From assembly GCF_000281045.1 (NCBI RefSeq), contig NW_008246090.1:651732-691419 (forward strand): DNA of 39,688 nucleotides, read 5' to 3'. Below the pieces are notes generated by a model, which searched no databases, was not told the DNA's origin, and saw only the letters and a list, made by a program, of their open reading frames with translations. Positions within the stretch are counted from its first letter, which is position 1; the number at the start of each line of letters is the position of its first letter. Positions 21,679 through 30,548 of the stretch are shown one piece after another. Source of the DNA: Saprolegnia diclina VS20. Taxonomy: Eukaryota > Oomycota > Saprolegniomycetes > Saprolegniales > Saprolegniaceae. The translations under genes were made by a program, and so were the position numbers.

Positions 21679-22506
21679 CTACAAGAAGAAGGTGCCGTCG
21701 TTGGGAGCGGTCTTGTCGCGCTTCTCGAGCTCCTTGTAGTGCTGCGTGCACATGCCATCGACTTTGCCAAGCCGCTTGCAGCGCGGGACTTGGCACTCGA
21801 ACGGCTTGCGATGGACGTTGCAGAGGCCGCCGCCACGGTCCTTCCGGGGGCACTCGGGACTTGCGCACAGGACAAAGCCGCCGTGCTCACCGCAGCGCTG
21901 GCCGCGCTGCGCGCGCTTATGGCAGCCCGGCTCGCCGCACGGTGTGCCACCGCCATGCGCCTTGCACTTGCCGTGGCCTTGTGCGCTCTTGGTGCAGCCG
22001 TCGACAGTGCAGCGCGGACCACCGCCGTGCTTCTTGCACCACCCGAGCGACTGCGCCGCGACGTTGCAGCCGTCGACACCGCACGTCTTGCCGCCGCCGT
22101 GACTGATGCAACGAGTCGTGCTGCCAGACGGGGCGCGCTTGCACGCAGGGTAGTCGCACGTCTCGCGCTTCTTGGGCAGCGTCGCGATATTGGTCTCATC
22201 TCCCAGAAAGGCTTGGTAAGAGAACGACGATGCATCCGTTGGCGGTTCCATCTTGACACGATCGTCGTCGAGCGCATGATGGGTGATGGCACGTAGCGTA
22301 CCGGACGTACCATCGTAGACGAACGCTTCGTGCACCACACCGATGGACGACATGGCGTTGCCAAGCTCGACAAAGTCGTTGTAGTCGACCACAATCTCCT
22401 CCATGCGATCGTCGGGCTTGGGGCTCAGCATATTCGCAAGCGCGACGTCTTCGTCGTAGGTCGAGATGATGGGGCCCACAGACAGGCGTGGCGGCGCGGA
22501 GGACAT
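21679..22506 (-). CDS. WRKY19-like zinc-repeat protein
   Basis: A single exon of 275 residues. From about residue 120 to 260 there are six Cys/His repeats of the form C-x4-C, about eleven residues, C-x2-H, most followed by GGG. Repeat starts include CDYPAC, CGVDGC, CTVDGC, CGEPGC, CASPEC and CQVPRC. This repeat occurs in proteins that automated pipelines call WRKY transcription factor 19-like in oomycetes, although no WRKY domain is present here. The family is presumed nuclear and DNA- or RNA-binding, which is not shown. The N-terminal 110 residues are acidic and unstructured-looking. It is the only gene in the FYVE block on the opposite strand and is divergent from array gene 8. An open frame on the other strand is its antisense shadow. 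Confidence 0.85.
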   Translation of the reverse strand: MSSAPPRLSVGPIISTYDEDVALANMLSPKPDDRMEEIVVDYNDFVELGNAMSSIGVVHEAFVYDGTSGTLRAITHHALDDDRVKMEPPTDASSFSYQAFLGDETNIATLPKKRETCDYPACKRAPSGSTTRCISHGGGKTCGVDGCNVAAQSLGWCKKHGGGPRCTVDGCTKSAQGHGKCKAHGGGTPCGEPGCHKRAQRGQRCGEHGGFVLCASPECPRKDRGGGLCNVHRKPFECQVPRCKRLGKVDGMCTQHYKELEKRDKTAPNDGTFFL

Positions 22507-23488
22507 CGACTGCTACTTGCTCGGGCCGACGACGGAAATGACCAACTAAGCTCTGACAACATCTTTATCCGGATACGCATCTCGGTGGTGTGTTTAAAAC
22601 AGTCCATGTCAAATCCAACAGGTGTATCAAACACGTGTTGCAATCAAGACGCCATTGCGAGCTTCCGAGAGTGGGACTGCCGACTCGCGACGTGGCAGTG
22701 CACCACTTCGGGTGGAGCTTTCCGATGCGTGGGTTTGCAGACGCCCACGTACTCTCTACCATACGAGCCAAATGGTCGGCCTCAGTAGAACAGTCGAGAG
22801 ATACCTTTCTGCAGCGGTCATGGGAGTAGAGCGCTGGAGCTGAGCGCTGGGTGTTGTCGTGGGGCCGAGCGTCGTCCTCACCTTTTACTGTACAATTCGA
22901 GCGTATCATTGAGTCTCCCCGGGACCTTGCGCCAAACATGTATGTGGGTTGGGTCTACACGCTCCAAGATCACCGACGGACTTGCCGCGTCAAGCTTTGG
23001 ACTTTGCGTCGTCGTCATGAAGTGGTCTGTGAAAGTGCATCTCTCAATTCAGGTCCAACGTGACCAGAAGCAGCCGCGCAATCGCACACTAGAATCAGAT
23101 GCGCGGCTGACGCGCTGTGATGTGAGCTCGACCCAGCCCCTGCCATCGCCACAAGCTGCAGATGCAACAAACTGGCCACAGCCGTGTTCTCAGCTCGTGA
23201 CCCACTCTTTACAGCCCAGACTCGAGTACACTGCAGGATGCGAGTCTTCTCGACCCAGCGAGATGTCCACCATCGTGCTCAAACTCTCGGACTTGCGCCG
23301 CATGCATTCGTGCTGCGTCACGGTAGGTAGCTCACTCGTTGTCGTGGGCTATCGACAGGTCAAACCAAGTAGGTCGCTGCTAGTGCAGACAATCAAAGGC
23401 CAATCCTCCCGGACTGGGATTTGCAGGCGCCTGGATACTTGAAGAGCGCACGCCACGTCGCTGCTCACTCTTTCTTCTTCCGCCGGCC
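22507..23488. other. Divergent intergenic region
   Basis: About 980 nt between the start of the zinc-repeat gene and array gene 8. No gene is supported. At 23265-23325 one frame reads LKLSDLRRMHSCCVT followed by GTAGGTAG, which keeps the spacing of a half-finger and its donor site and may be a worn exon. Nothing else is seen. Confidence 0.4.
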
Positions 23489-24715
23489 ATGGCACGCAAG
23501 GTGCGGATCTCAGAGCAGAGTCTTATCTCGCCGACGTCGTTCGTCGCGAGCCAGAGTCACTGCAACCTCTGCACCAAGAAGCTACACTTCTTTTACTACA
23601 AGCACCACTGCCGCGTGGTATTCTGGACCTGTGGACCGTGCTTGTCTCACATTGCCCTTAGTGCGGCAAGATCGTGTGCGGCAAATGCAAGGAGCTCGCG
23701 CTCGTGGAGCTCCCTGGCGACAAGATCGCCGACGTCAAGGTCTGCGCGTCCTGCATCGTTCAAGTCGGCACGCCGGCCACGTCCATCGCGACCGAGTCCG
23801 TGTCCTCCGGAGGGTCGGGCGGGTCGGCGCCGCGCCTTTCGTCCAGTCGATACGTGAGCGCCAGTGTACGCGTCCCTCGGCTGAGCGACCTCCCCGAGCT
23901 GCATGGCACCGACTGCTGCTTTGTGTGCAACCGCGTCTTTAGCACCCACCACCCCAAGCACCAATGCCGCAAGGTACCTACAAATTCGATGACAACGAGG
24001 ACGCTAATACCGCGTTGCAGTGCCGCAAGGGCGTCTGCTACAGCTGCCGCATGAACGCCAACGACCCTCTCTTCATCGAGCTCGGGCTACCCTTTCTCAT
24101 GGCGTGCTGGACGTGCGTGGCCGCGAGCGACGCGATCCAGCTCCAGAGCACCGATCACTTTTCGAGCCCGTACGCTACTACCTCGACGGTTCCTATGTGG
24201 GGCGGTGGAATGATCGTATATATGGTACCATTAGGCTCGCGCCGGCCGAGGCGACGCGGCTCGAGGCACTCTACGACTTGCACATCCTCGACTCTGGTCC
24301 GGACGCGGCGTTTGACATCCTCTGCGACCTCGCCGCCCAAGAGTTCAACTGCCCGATCGCGGTCGTGTCGTTCATGGACTTCAATCGCCAGTGGTTCAAG
24401 GCGCAGATGGGGCTCACCGACTCGGAGGTCCCAAGAGCGTTCTCGCTCTGTGAGAAGGCGCTCAAGGCCACGGAGGCCATCGCCGAGTGGGATATTCGCC
24501 TCGACGCGGAGCTCGCATTGCACCCGCTCGTGCAAGGAGGCCCTCGCATCCGGTTCTACGCCGGTGCGCCGCTCGTGGCGCCGTCTGGCCAAGCGGTTGG
24601 CACCATCTTTGTGCTCGACAGGGTGGTCCATGAGCCACAGAGTCTAGGGCGGCTCGAGGAGCTTGCCGCGATCGCGATGAAGCTCGCGCTGGCTGGCAAG
24701 ACCAGCGGCTTCTAG
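23489..24715 (+). CDS. FYVE-FYVE-GAF protein with an extra intron (array gene 8)
   Basis: Best model: exons 23489-23617, 23662-23973, 24021-24169 and 24235-24715, 356 residues. Finger 1 has C25, C28 and YKHHCRV|CGKIVC; finger 2 has CFVC...PKHQCRK|CRKGVCYSC. The first two introns (44 and 47 nt) sit at the usual finger position. The GAF domain lies in a different frame from finger 2, so a further change is needed. An intron 24170-24234 (GTACGC...ATTAG, 65 nt, phase 2) restores the frame; a donor at 24197 (38 nt) would do so too. The PWPKPP lead-in is missing. The GAF domain keeps LDSGPDAAFD, QWFKAQMG, FYAGAPL and VGTIFVLD but has FSLCEKALKA where others have FCAH. A true frameshift is the alternative. 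It ends 116 nt from the convergent E3 ligase gene. Confidence 0.72.
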
Positions 24716-24831
24716 CACCCGCGACTCTGTCGAGTATGGAATGACGTGTTTTATGTTCAATACGGTCGACGATGGGTTAGGTTAAACACGTACTAAGATA
24801 ACGAAAACTAGGGTATTTTCGAGCCAAGTTG

Positions 24832-26478
24832 CTACCCATACCGGTGGATGCGGGTGCTGATCGTGACGCGGCAGATGGGGCACTGCGTGAGCCGACTTGC
24901 GCACTGCCCGCACGTCTCGTGGCCGCACTGAAACACCATGTCCTTCTTTTTGTCTTCGCAAATCGGGCAGAGCGTTGCTTCGTGCAGCGCCCGCATGCTC
25001 TCGACAAGGCGCGCGTCCGCCAGCGACGGCGTCGGCACGGCGCCTTGGAGTGGCGATGTACACACTTCACAAGCACTTGCGCTTGTCGCGTTCAAGTACG
25101 TGCACACGGGACAGGCCACTTGGTTGCCCCGCAGCACCGGGGCCGACGACGGGGCTGTCGGAACGTTGGCGGGAATCGTCTTGGCCGACGCCACGGGGTA
25201 GGCAGGATACGCGCTCGGTGCACTCGTTGGTGCAGCTCCCTGGTAGCCCATGGGCGGTCCCGGGTAGCTCGTCGAGGGTCCGGGGTAGTTCATCGGTGGT
25301 CCGGGGTAGCTCATCGGTGGTCCGGGGTTGCTCATCGGTGGTCCGGGGTAGCTCATGGGGGCCCCGGGGTACGCCATACCGTTTGCATTGAGAGTCGGAA
25401 GAAACGGCGCCGGCAGGACAGGCACCGGCGGCACTTGGTGCCGAAGCCCGTTTGGCGACATCAAGTTGAGCTTCCGCACGAGCTGGTACTGCTCCGGGAT
25501 CTCCATGAGGGCGTGGAGCGCAAACTGCGTCTCGCGGCGCGTCGTGTCGGTAATGTGACGCGTGACCGCATCAAAATCGACAAACTGAAAGTTGTCAAAG
25601 CGGCGGCTCGGCACGTTGTCGTCAAAGATGTGCATCATGTCCCACGGGCCGTCACCGACACCGACAACCACGATGCTCAGCGGAAAGTTGGACGCGTAGC
25701 TGATCGCGTTGAGCGTGTCTTGCTCGTGCTTGGAGAACTGGCCGTTCGGCACGTCGACCGACCGCGTCACTTGGCCGTCGGCAATGAGCACGAGAATGTG
25801 GTACGCCATGTTGTTTTGCTGGACAATGCGAAGCGCTTGGTAAATCATGGGCGCAAAGGTCGTCGGACCGGCCATCGAGACGTGCGGGACGACGTCACGG
25901 TACCGCGCACGCACGTCACCAAGGCGGTAGCCTGGCATCGCGTTCGGCCCCAGCGGCATGAACGAAAAGACGGCCGAGTCGCTCGTCGACTCGTCGCCAA
26001 AGCCATACACTGGAATCGTGTTGTCGTCGTCTAGCAAGTCGGTGCGCTTGCATGAGATCCATGACCATAAGTAAGCGGATGCGCGTACCGTATTCGCAGA
26101 GCGTCTTGCTGACAATGTCCATCACCTGCTCGTACGGGTTGCGCTCGGGCAGCTGGATATCGTGGAGGCAACGACCGCGAAACGTGCGCTTCCCGGTCCA
26201 CTCGTTCGACTTGGTGACTAGAGACACAGCAGCAATCATGAGCGAAGGTCCGATACAGCGGCCAAGCACGCACAGTCGATGCCAAGGATGAGGTTGCTGC
26301 TCTCGAGGCCCTTCCGGCGCAGGTCTAAATGAGCCATTAGCCCTCGATGGCCGCGGTATGGCTACGGTAGCTTACCTCGCTTGAGGTCGTTGAGGTTCAT
26401 GTAGTTGTCCTGGATGCTCTTGGCGCGCTGGATCGTACGTGGCGCCTGGCCCGTCGGGGTTGACGACGAGCTGCCCAT
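24832..26478 (-). CDS. Copine-vWA / RanBP2 zinc finger / RING E3 ubiquitin ligase (RGLG-like)
   Basis: Four exons on the minus strand (26478-26376, 26324-26274, 26217-26089, 26030-24832; introns 51, 56 and 58 nt) give 493 residues. The N-terminus MGSSSS fits N-myristoylation. A copine-type vWA domain (about 43-280) carries the MIDAS start DFTKSN at 51-56, then TGKRTF, GFGDE, FSFMPLG and IADGQVT. A Pro/Gly/Tyr repeat (about 294-396) follows, then a RanBP2-type zinc finger ACPVCTYLN...ACEVC at about 411-433. The chain ends in a C3HC4 RING at about 449-484 (CPIC, CGHETCGQC, CPIC). Plant RGLG ligases have the vWA and RING parts and sit at the plasma membrane through myristate. The product is probably a membrane-associated E3 with a ubiquitin- or RNA-binding zinc finger. 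A long plus-strand open frame here is a shadow. Confidence 0.88.
25250..25375 (-). repeat. Proline-rich coding repeat, 24-nt unit
   Basis: Five to six near-identical units in the E3 ligase gene encode variants of YPGPPMS (SYPGPPM, SNPGPPM, NYPGPST). It forms a flexible linker between the vWA domain and the zinc fingers and is likely to vary in copy number. Confidence 0.8.
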
Positions 26479-27137
26479 GCTGCTCGCGGTTGTGTCAATT
26501 GAAAACTACCTAAACTACCTTGGCAACCGGAACGTTCTCGTATCGAGTTCAACTGTTCTAGTAACAAAAATGAAATTTCGCCAGCCAATCACCATCGCGT
26601 ATGGGACCAGGATGCTCTGGCATGTCACGGCCTGTCCACGCTCCTGAAAATGGTTTTGCCACAGCCTCAGCCACGGCCTCCACAAGCGGGCGCCTCCAAG
26701 TTGATCGCAATCTAGTGCTTTGAGGGCTAGCGCTAGAGACAATGACGCGGTGCTTGAAGCGTGCAGCGAAGGTCGATACCCGCCAACGACCAACGCTCTT
26801 CTTGCTCAATGCACGTTGACACGATGAATCATTGAACCTCAAATCTGCGACAATGATTCCATTCAGGATATTTGAATGTTGTGGACACGGATGAAAAGAG
26901 AATTTACATCATTAGAGATCGATTTTTGCTCTCCACTGTCCTACACGTTTGTCCTACGCTTGTGGATTCATGAAGTGTACTCCAACCCTGACACGCCCGA
27001 AGCCCCTTGGAGTGCTAAAAGAGCTGTGGATGTCTGCCATCCAGCAATTTGGGAAATCAGTGCACGTATTCTATAATAGTAGATATTTATAGGTATATTT
27101 AGTTGAGACTTGCAGAATTCAAAGGATGCATGGTCAA
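26479..27137. other. Intergenic spacer between two E3 ligase genes
   Basis: About 660 nt between the start of the vWA/RING gene and the stop of the RBR gene, both on the minus strand. AT-rich towards 27060-27110. No gene or named element. Confidence 0.5.
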
Positions 27138-28949
27138 CTAGGCTGACGACGGTCGTGGTGCCGCGTTGAAGAGCGCCGTATAGACCAAATTCATATACTC
27201 TGGCGACGTTGCAGTCTCTGGTCGATGCACAAAGAGGATGCGAGCTCGAATGTTGAGGTCTTCAAGCGCCATGCTTGCGTGCTGCACCTCGGCCAACACC
27301 GTCGCGTCGGCATCATAGACGAGTGTGAGGGTGCGCTCCTAGCTCCGCGTCATTCGATGTTCTCTCTAACAACCGCAACGCACCTCGGCAGTGGGCGGCA
27401 CAAGGTCGCTGAGAATCTCGGGTGTTGGTAGCGCCGCGCTTATCGACGGCATGAGCACGGCTCGAAAGTAGCCCGGCGTCGCGGCCAGCTGCGTCGAGTC
27501 GCGCGAACTCAGGTACACGACAAAGCTGCCGTGCACGGGGAGGCCGACGTACGCCACGTACTGTAGTGACGCGGCGTTTCCATGGCGCCAGTCGCCGCTA
27601 ATCGCCAAATCGGGCAGCATCACATCATCGTCCGCAGTCGTGTGGACGTAAATGTGTGTGCCGCGCTGGACCTTCTCAGCGAGGTAGTGCAGCTGCACCT
27701 TCTTGCGCTGGTAGCGCTCGCGGCGCCACTTGCGATAGAGCTCGCGCGGCACCAAGTAGAGCAGAGCCAGAGGGATGCCAACGACAAGGCCAGCCGCCGC
27801 GATGGCGCCACCGGCAAAGACGCCCGCCGTGACGAGCGTCAAGGCAATCGACTGCGTGACAACGCGGATCGGGAGGCAGGGACCCCAGCGCGGCGAGGCC
27901 AGGATGGTGGCCAGGTGGCAGTAGCGTTGCGCCCTATGATGTGCAAGAAATCAGACAAGTTGTCCATACTATTACACGCATCGTACATCCAGTTGTTGTG
28001 CGTGCGCCACGTAATGTTGCATGTCCAGCACCACTCGTGGCGGCATTTCTGACAGGTCATGTGCTGGCAACTAATGTAATCTGTCTTCAGGCGACAGGAC
28101 AACCGAAGACGCGTACCCGTCGTTCTTCCAGATGCGGTACCCGCAGCTCGGGCACGGCGCGACAGCTTTCGTGCTCGACAATGCATTCATCGACTTTTCC
28201 CAGTTCATGTACATGCTGTCGAGCGCCTAGAGCCGCGTCACTACTCCATCATGCAAGGTCCAATAGGACGTACTTGGCTGCAGGTCCGGAACGGATGCGA
28301 CGCGTTGCCACACTTGAAGCAGCCTCTCGCTCTGCACTTGTGGCACACAAACGTCTTCTCACGCGGGTCGCACTCGATCGCAATGTTGCACTTTGGGTTG
28401 GGGCAGTGCCGGCCGTGTGGCAGCTTCTCAAACTACCGACGTGTGAGACCCAGCATACGCCAAAGAGATACCTCGATCGACGCCGTAAAGTGCAAGTACT
28501 TGAGAAACACCGCTTCGGTCGTCGTGCGAAGAATGTCCATGGCGTCCAACGCCCGGCGGCAATCGAGGACGGGGCACGTGAGCTGCGTTCCTTGCACCTC
28601 GCGCGTGTCGATCTTGGCGGCGACGTAGGCTTGGATGCACCCTACGAACGTTGTCAAAGCTCTGTGTACGCCAATCGACCGCACCTTTGCAGTAGGCGTG
28701 CCCGCAGCTCAAGGCCAATTGCGCTACTTCAGGCACTTCAATTGGCTCGGTCGCGACCGCGGATGGCACCGCTTCCAGGCAAATGCAACAGCACTCGGCG
28801 CGGGTAGGATTCCGCTCGACCGAGGGCTCTGTCGTCGCGACGACAGTGTCATCGTCGTCGTCGTGCGACGATGGCAGATCCTTGAAGGCTGCAAGGATGA
28901 GCATGAGCTCGCCATGAAGCATCGCGCGGTCGGTGGCGGTCAAGGTCAT
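27138..28949 (-). CDS. RBR-type (RING-IBR-RING) E3 ubiquitin ligase, membrane-anchored
   Basis: Seven exons on the minus strand (28949-28685, 28641-28472, 28432-28274, 28226-28117, 28070-27987, 27933-27384, 27338-27138; introns 39-53 nt) give 512 residues. RING1 starts at C54/C57 and has CGHAYCKGC (82-90). The IBR (about 125-198) has HCPNPKC, CHKC and CFKC. RING2 (about 223-250) has CPSC, then NDGCQHMTC; Cys236 in that motif is the expected thioester-forming catalytic cysteine. A hydrophobic stretch at about 290-324 (AGVFAGGAIAAAGLVVGIP inside it) predicts a membrane anchor or hairpin, followed by a basic region and a C-terminal domain of about 180 residues that I do not recognise. RBR ligases take ubiquitin from E2 onto the RING2 cysteine and then to substrate. 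The last exon was found by splice phase and coding character. Confidence 0.85.
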
Positions 28950-29769
28950 AATTCAACAATGGCTCGCAAGGGCAATGTCGATCGCCTCAGTATTCGATAT
29001 TCGCAGTGCTGGCAGCCGCCAATCAGCACGCGTGTTCGACAAATCAAGCCAATCGGAGCGCGTCAACGGGACGACCCAATCCAGTTGTCCCACGCATGTT
29101 GACCCGCAATATCGCAGGATTTTTTTCCATCGACCTTCGACGTGCACCGAGACTAGGTGCAGAGCCACGCCGTGGTGGGATACTACTCGATCCTGCTATC
29201 TGCTCGACCGGATCAGGTGCAAGGTGCAAGGCAAGAGAACGGGCAAGTGCTCAGGAGCCGACGGTTTTGGCATGTTGCCACCAACTGCGTGCATGCAACT
29301 CGAAACGCTCAAGCAGTCGGTTCCGATCACCCGGAAAAAGTAGTTTAGTCCAACGCACTCCGACGCATCGTGGATACGTACAGTCGTACGAGCAAATGGT
29401 GGCTGCTCCACGTGTATCGGAAGCCGTGTGGTGCCCGCATGATGCTCCTGCGATCGTCGACAGAAGCGCACCGCCATGGTTGCCATTTTCAAAATGGCCA
29501 TTTCAATGAAAGGATTTCGCAGAGTATTGGACGCAGCTGGCGCCGGCTCTTCCCAGCAACGTCCATGATGAGCAGCACTGAAATGTTGAAGTGGGGACAC
29601 AACCGTGCACTTGGCTTGTGCACTTCGTACCTCTCGTACCGTCAACCACGGTGCCTTGAAACTTCGGCGCACCTTCCGCATCGGCACGTGGCGGCGTCTC
29701 TCGGTCGCTGTCCTCTTCGGCGGCCGGTTGCAGTTGCTTCGTACGAGGGAAAACCAGCTGCAAACGTAC
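28950..29769. other. Intergenic spacer
   Basis: About 820 nt upstream of the RBR gene. Open frames on both strands, including a 219-codon minus-strand frame at 29196-29855, show no motif or family likeness. Nothing supported. Confidence 0.4.
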
Positions 29770-30449
29770 ATGGCCTCTACAAGGACACTGTACGATTCCA
29801 TGTGGTCGCCGACGCTTGGGCTCAAGTTGAGCCCAAGCGCGGAGTTGAGCCTCAACTCCTCGCCTTGCTGGGTCGTCGTCGACCGAGACGACGAGCGTCG
29901 CCTTTCTCTGCAGGGTCACCTAGCGCGGCTTTGGCACGGGTGCCACCATATCCAATCGCAGCACAAGCCGCCCATTACACAAGGTCCGCTAGCCAGACCG
30001 TGACACGCGCGTAAAGAAACAGGCCGTACTACATAGTGCAACCTGATCCGCCCACTTGCAAACCCACCGTGAAGATGACGCCGATCGCCATGCGCCGGCG
30101 TACGAGCCCCAACAACGCCGCCATGACGCCGCTCAAAGAGTCGCTGCCCTCCAAGTACGACTCGTTCTTCACAAAGTCGACGTCGTCCGTCTCGGACACG
30201 GCGCCCGCGTCGCCGGCGTTGTACCCGCCGCTCAAGCCGCGCGGCATGTCGTTGCCGCAGGTGACACTCACGACGCATGGCCCCAAGCCACGGACACTCA
30301 CGGTCGACCTCGAGCGGCCACCGCTGCCCCTGCCCAACGTGGCCGTGGACTTTAATTTTCAGAGCATTTTCCAGCGCATCCACGAGTGCGTGCACAAAAT
30401 TCAAGATATCAAGAAGGACCTCGAGCACGAGACGACGCGCCATCGATAG
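29770..30449 (+). CDS. Small hypothetical protein
   Basis: The reliable part is exon 2 (30037-30449): a Pro/Ser-rich, basic stretch (MRRRTSPNNAAM, SLPSKYDSFF) ending in a predicted helix (FQSIFQRIHECVHKIQDIKK). The plus strand looks coding and the antisense frame looks like a shadow. Exon 1 (29770-29983) is proposed because a 53-nt intron 29984-30036 (donor GTCCGC, acceptor ACATAG) joins the two in phase, giving 208 residues. The donor is atypical. Without it, translation could start at the ATG at 30075 (124 residues). No family recognised. The gene converges on MED27 with a gap of only 99 nt. Confidence 0.45.
29813..29859. repeat. Two adjacent perfect inverted repeats
   Basis: 29813-29839 is a perfect palindrome with 13-nt arms (CGCTTGGGCTCAA and its complement) around one base. 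29841-29859 is another with 9-nt arms (GGAGTTGAG) around one base. They are separated by one nucleotide and share the GTTGAGCC core, so alternative pairing is possible. Confidence 0.85.
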
Positions 30450-30548
30450 AGTGTCGACGACGAGACCTCTTCTCTCTTTGGCAGCGACTCCATACAACAC
30501 GTCATATTTATCATCACGCCGTCTTGAGTCACGCGGCGCTTCGTCGTC

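Noticed and set aside
21739-22296. 185-codon Ala-rich open frame on the plus strand
   Set aside because: Antisense to the zinc repeats, where GGG-rich codons give Ala-rich shadows.
24829-26034. 401-codon open frame on the plus strand
   Set aside because: It is exactly antisense to the vWA/RING ligase exon, has no motif and is rich in Arg and Val, as antisense shadows of GC-rich genes are.
29196-29855. 219-codon open frame on the minus strand
   Set aside because: No motif, poor codon character, and its start lies in the palindrome pair, which makes both strands read alike there (LGLNLSPS against LGLKLSPS).
29916-30500. 194-codon open frame on the minus strand
   Set aside because: Antisense to the small Pro/Ser-rich gene; the plus strand has the more natural composition and helix pattern.
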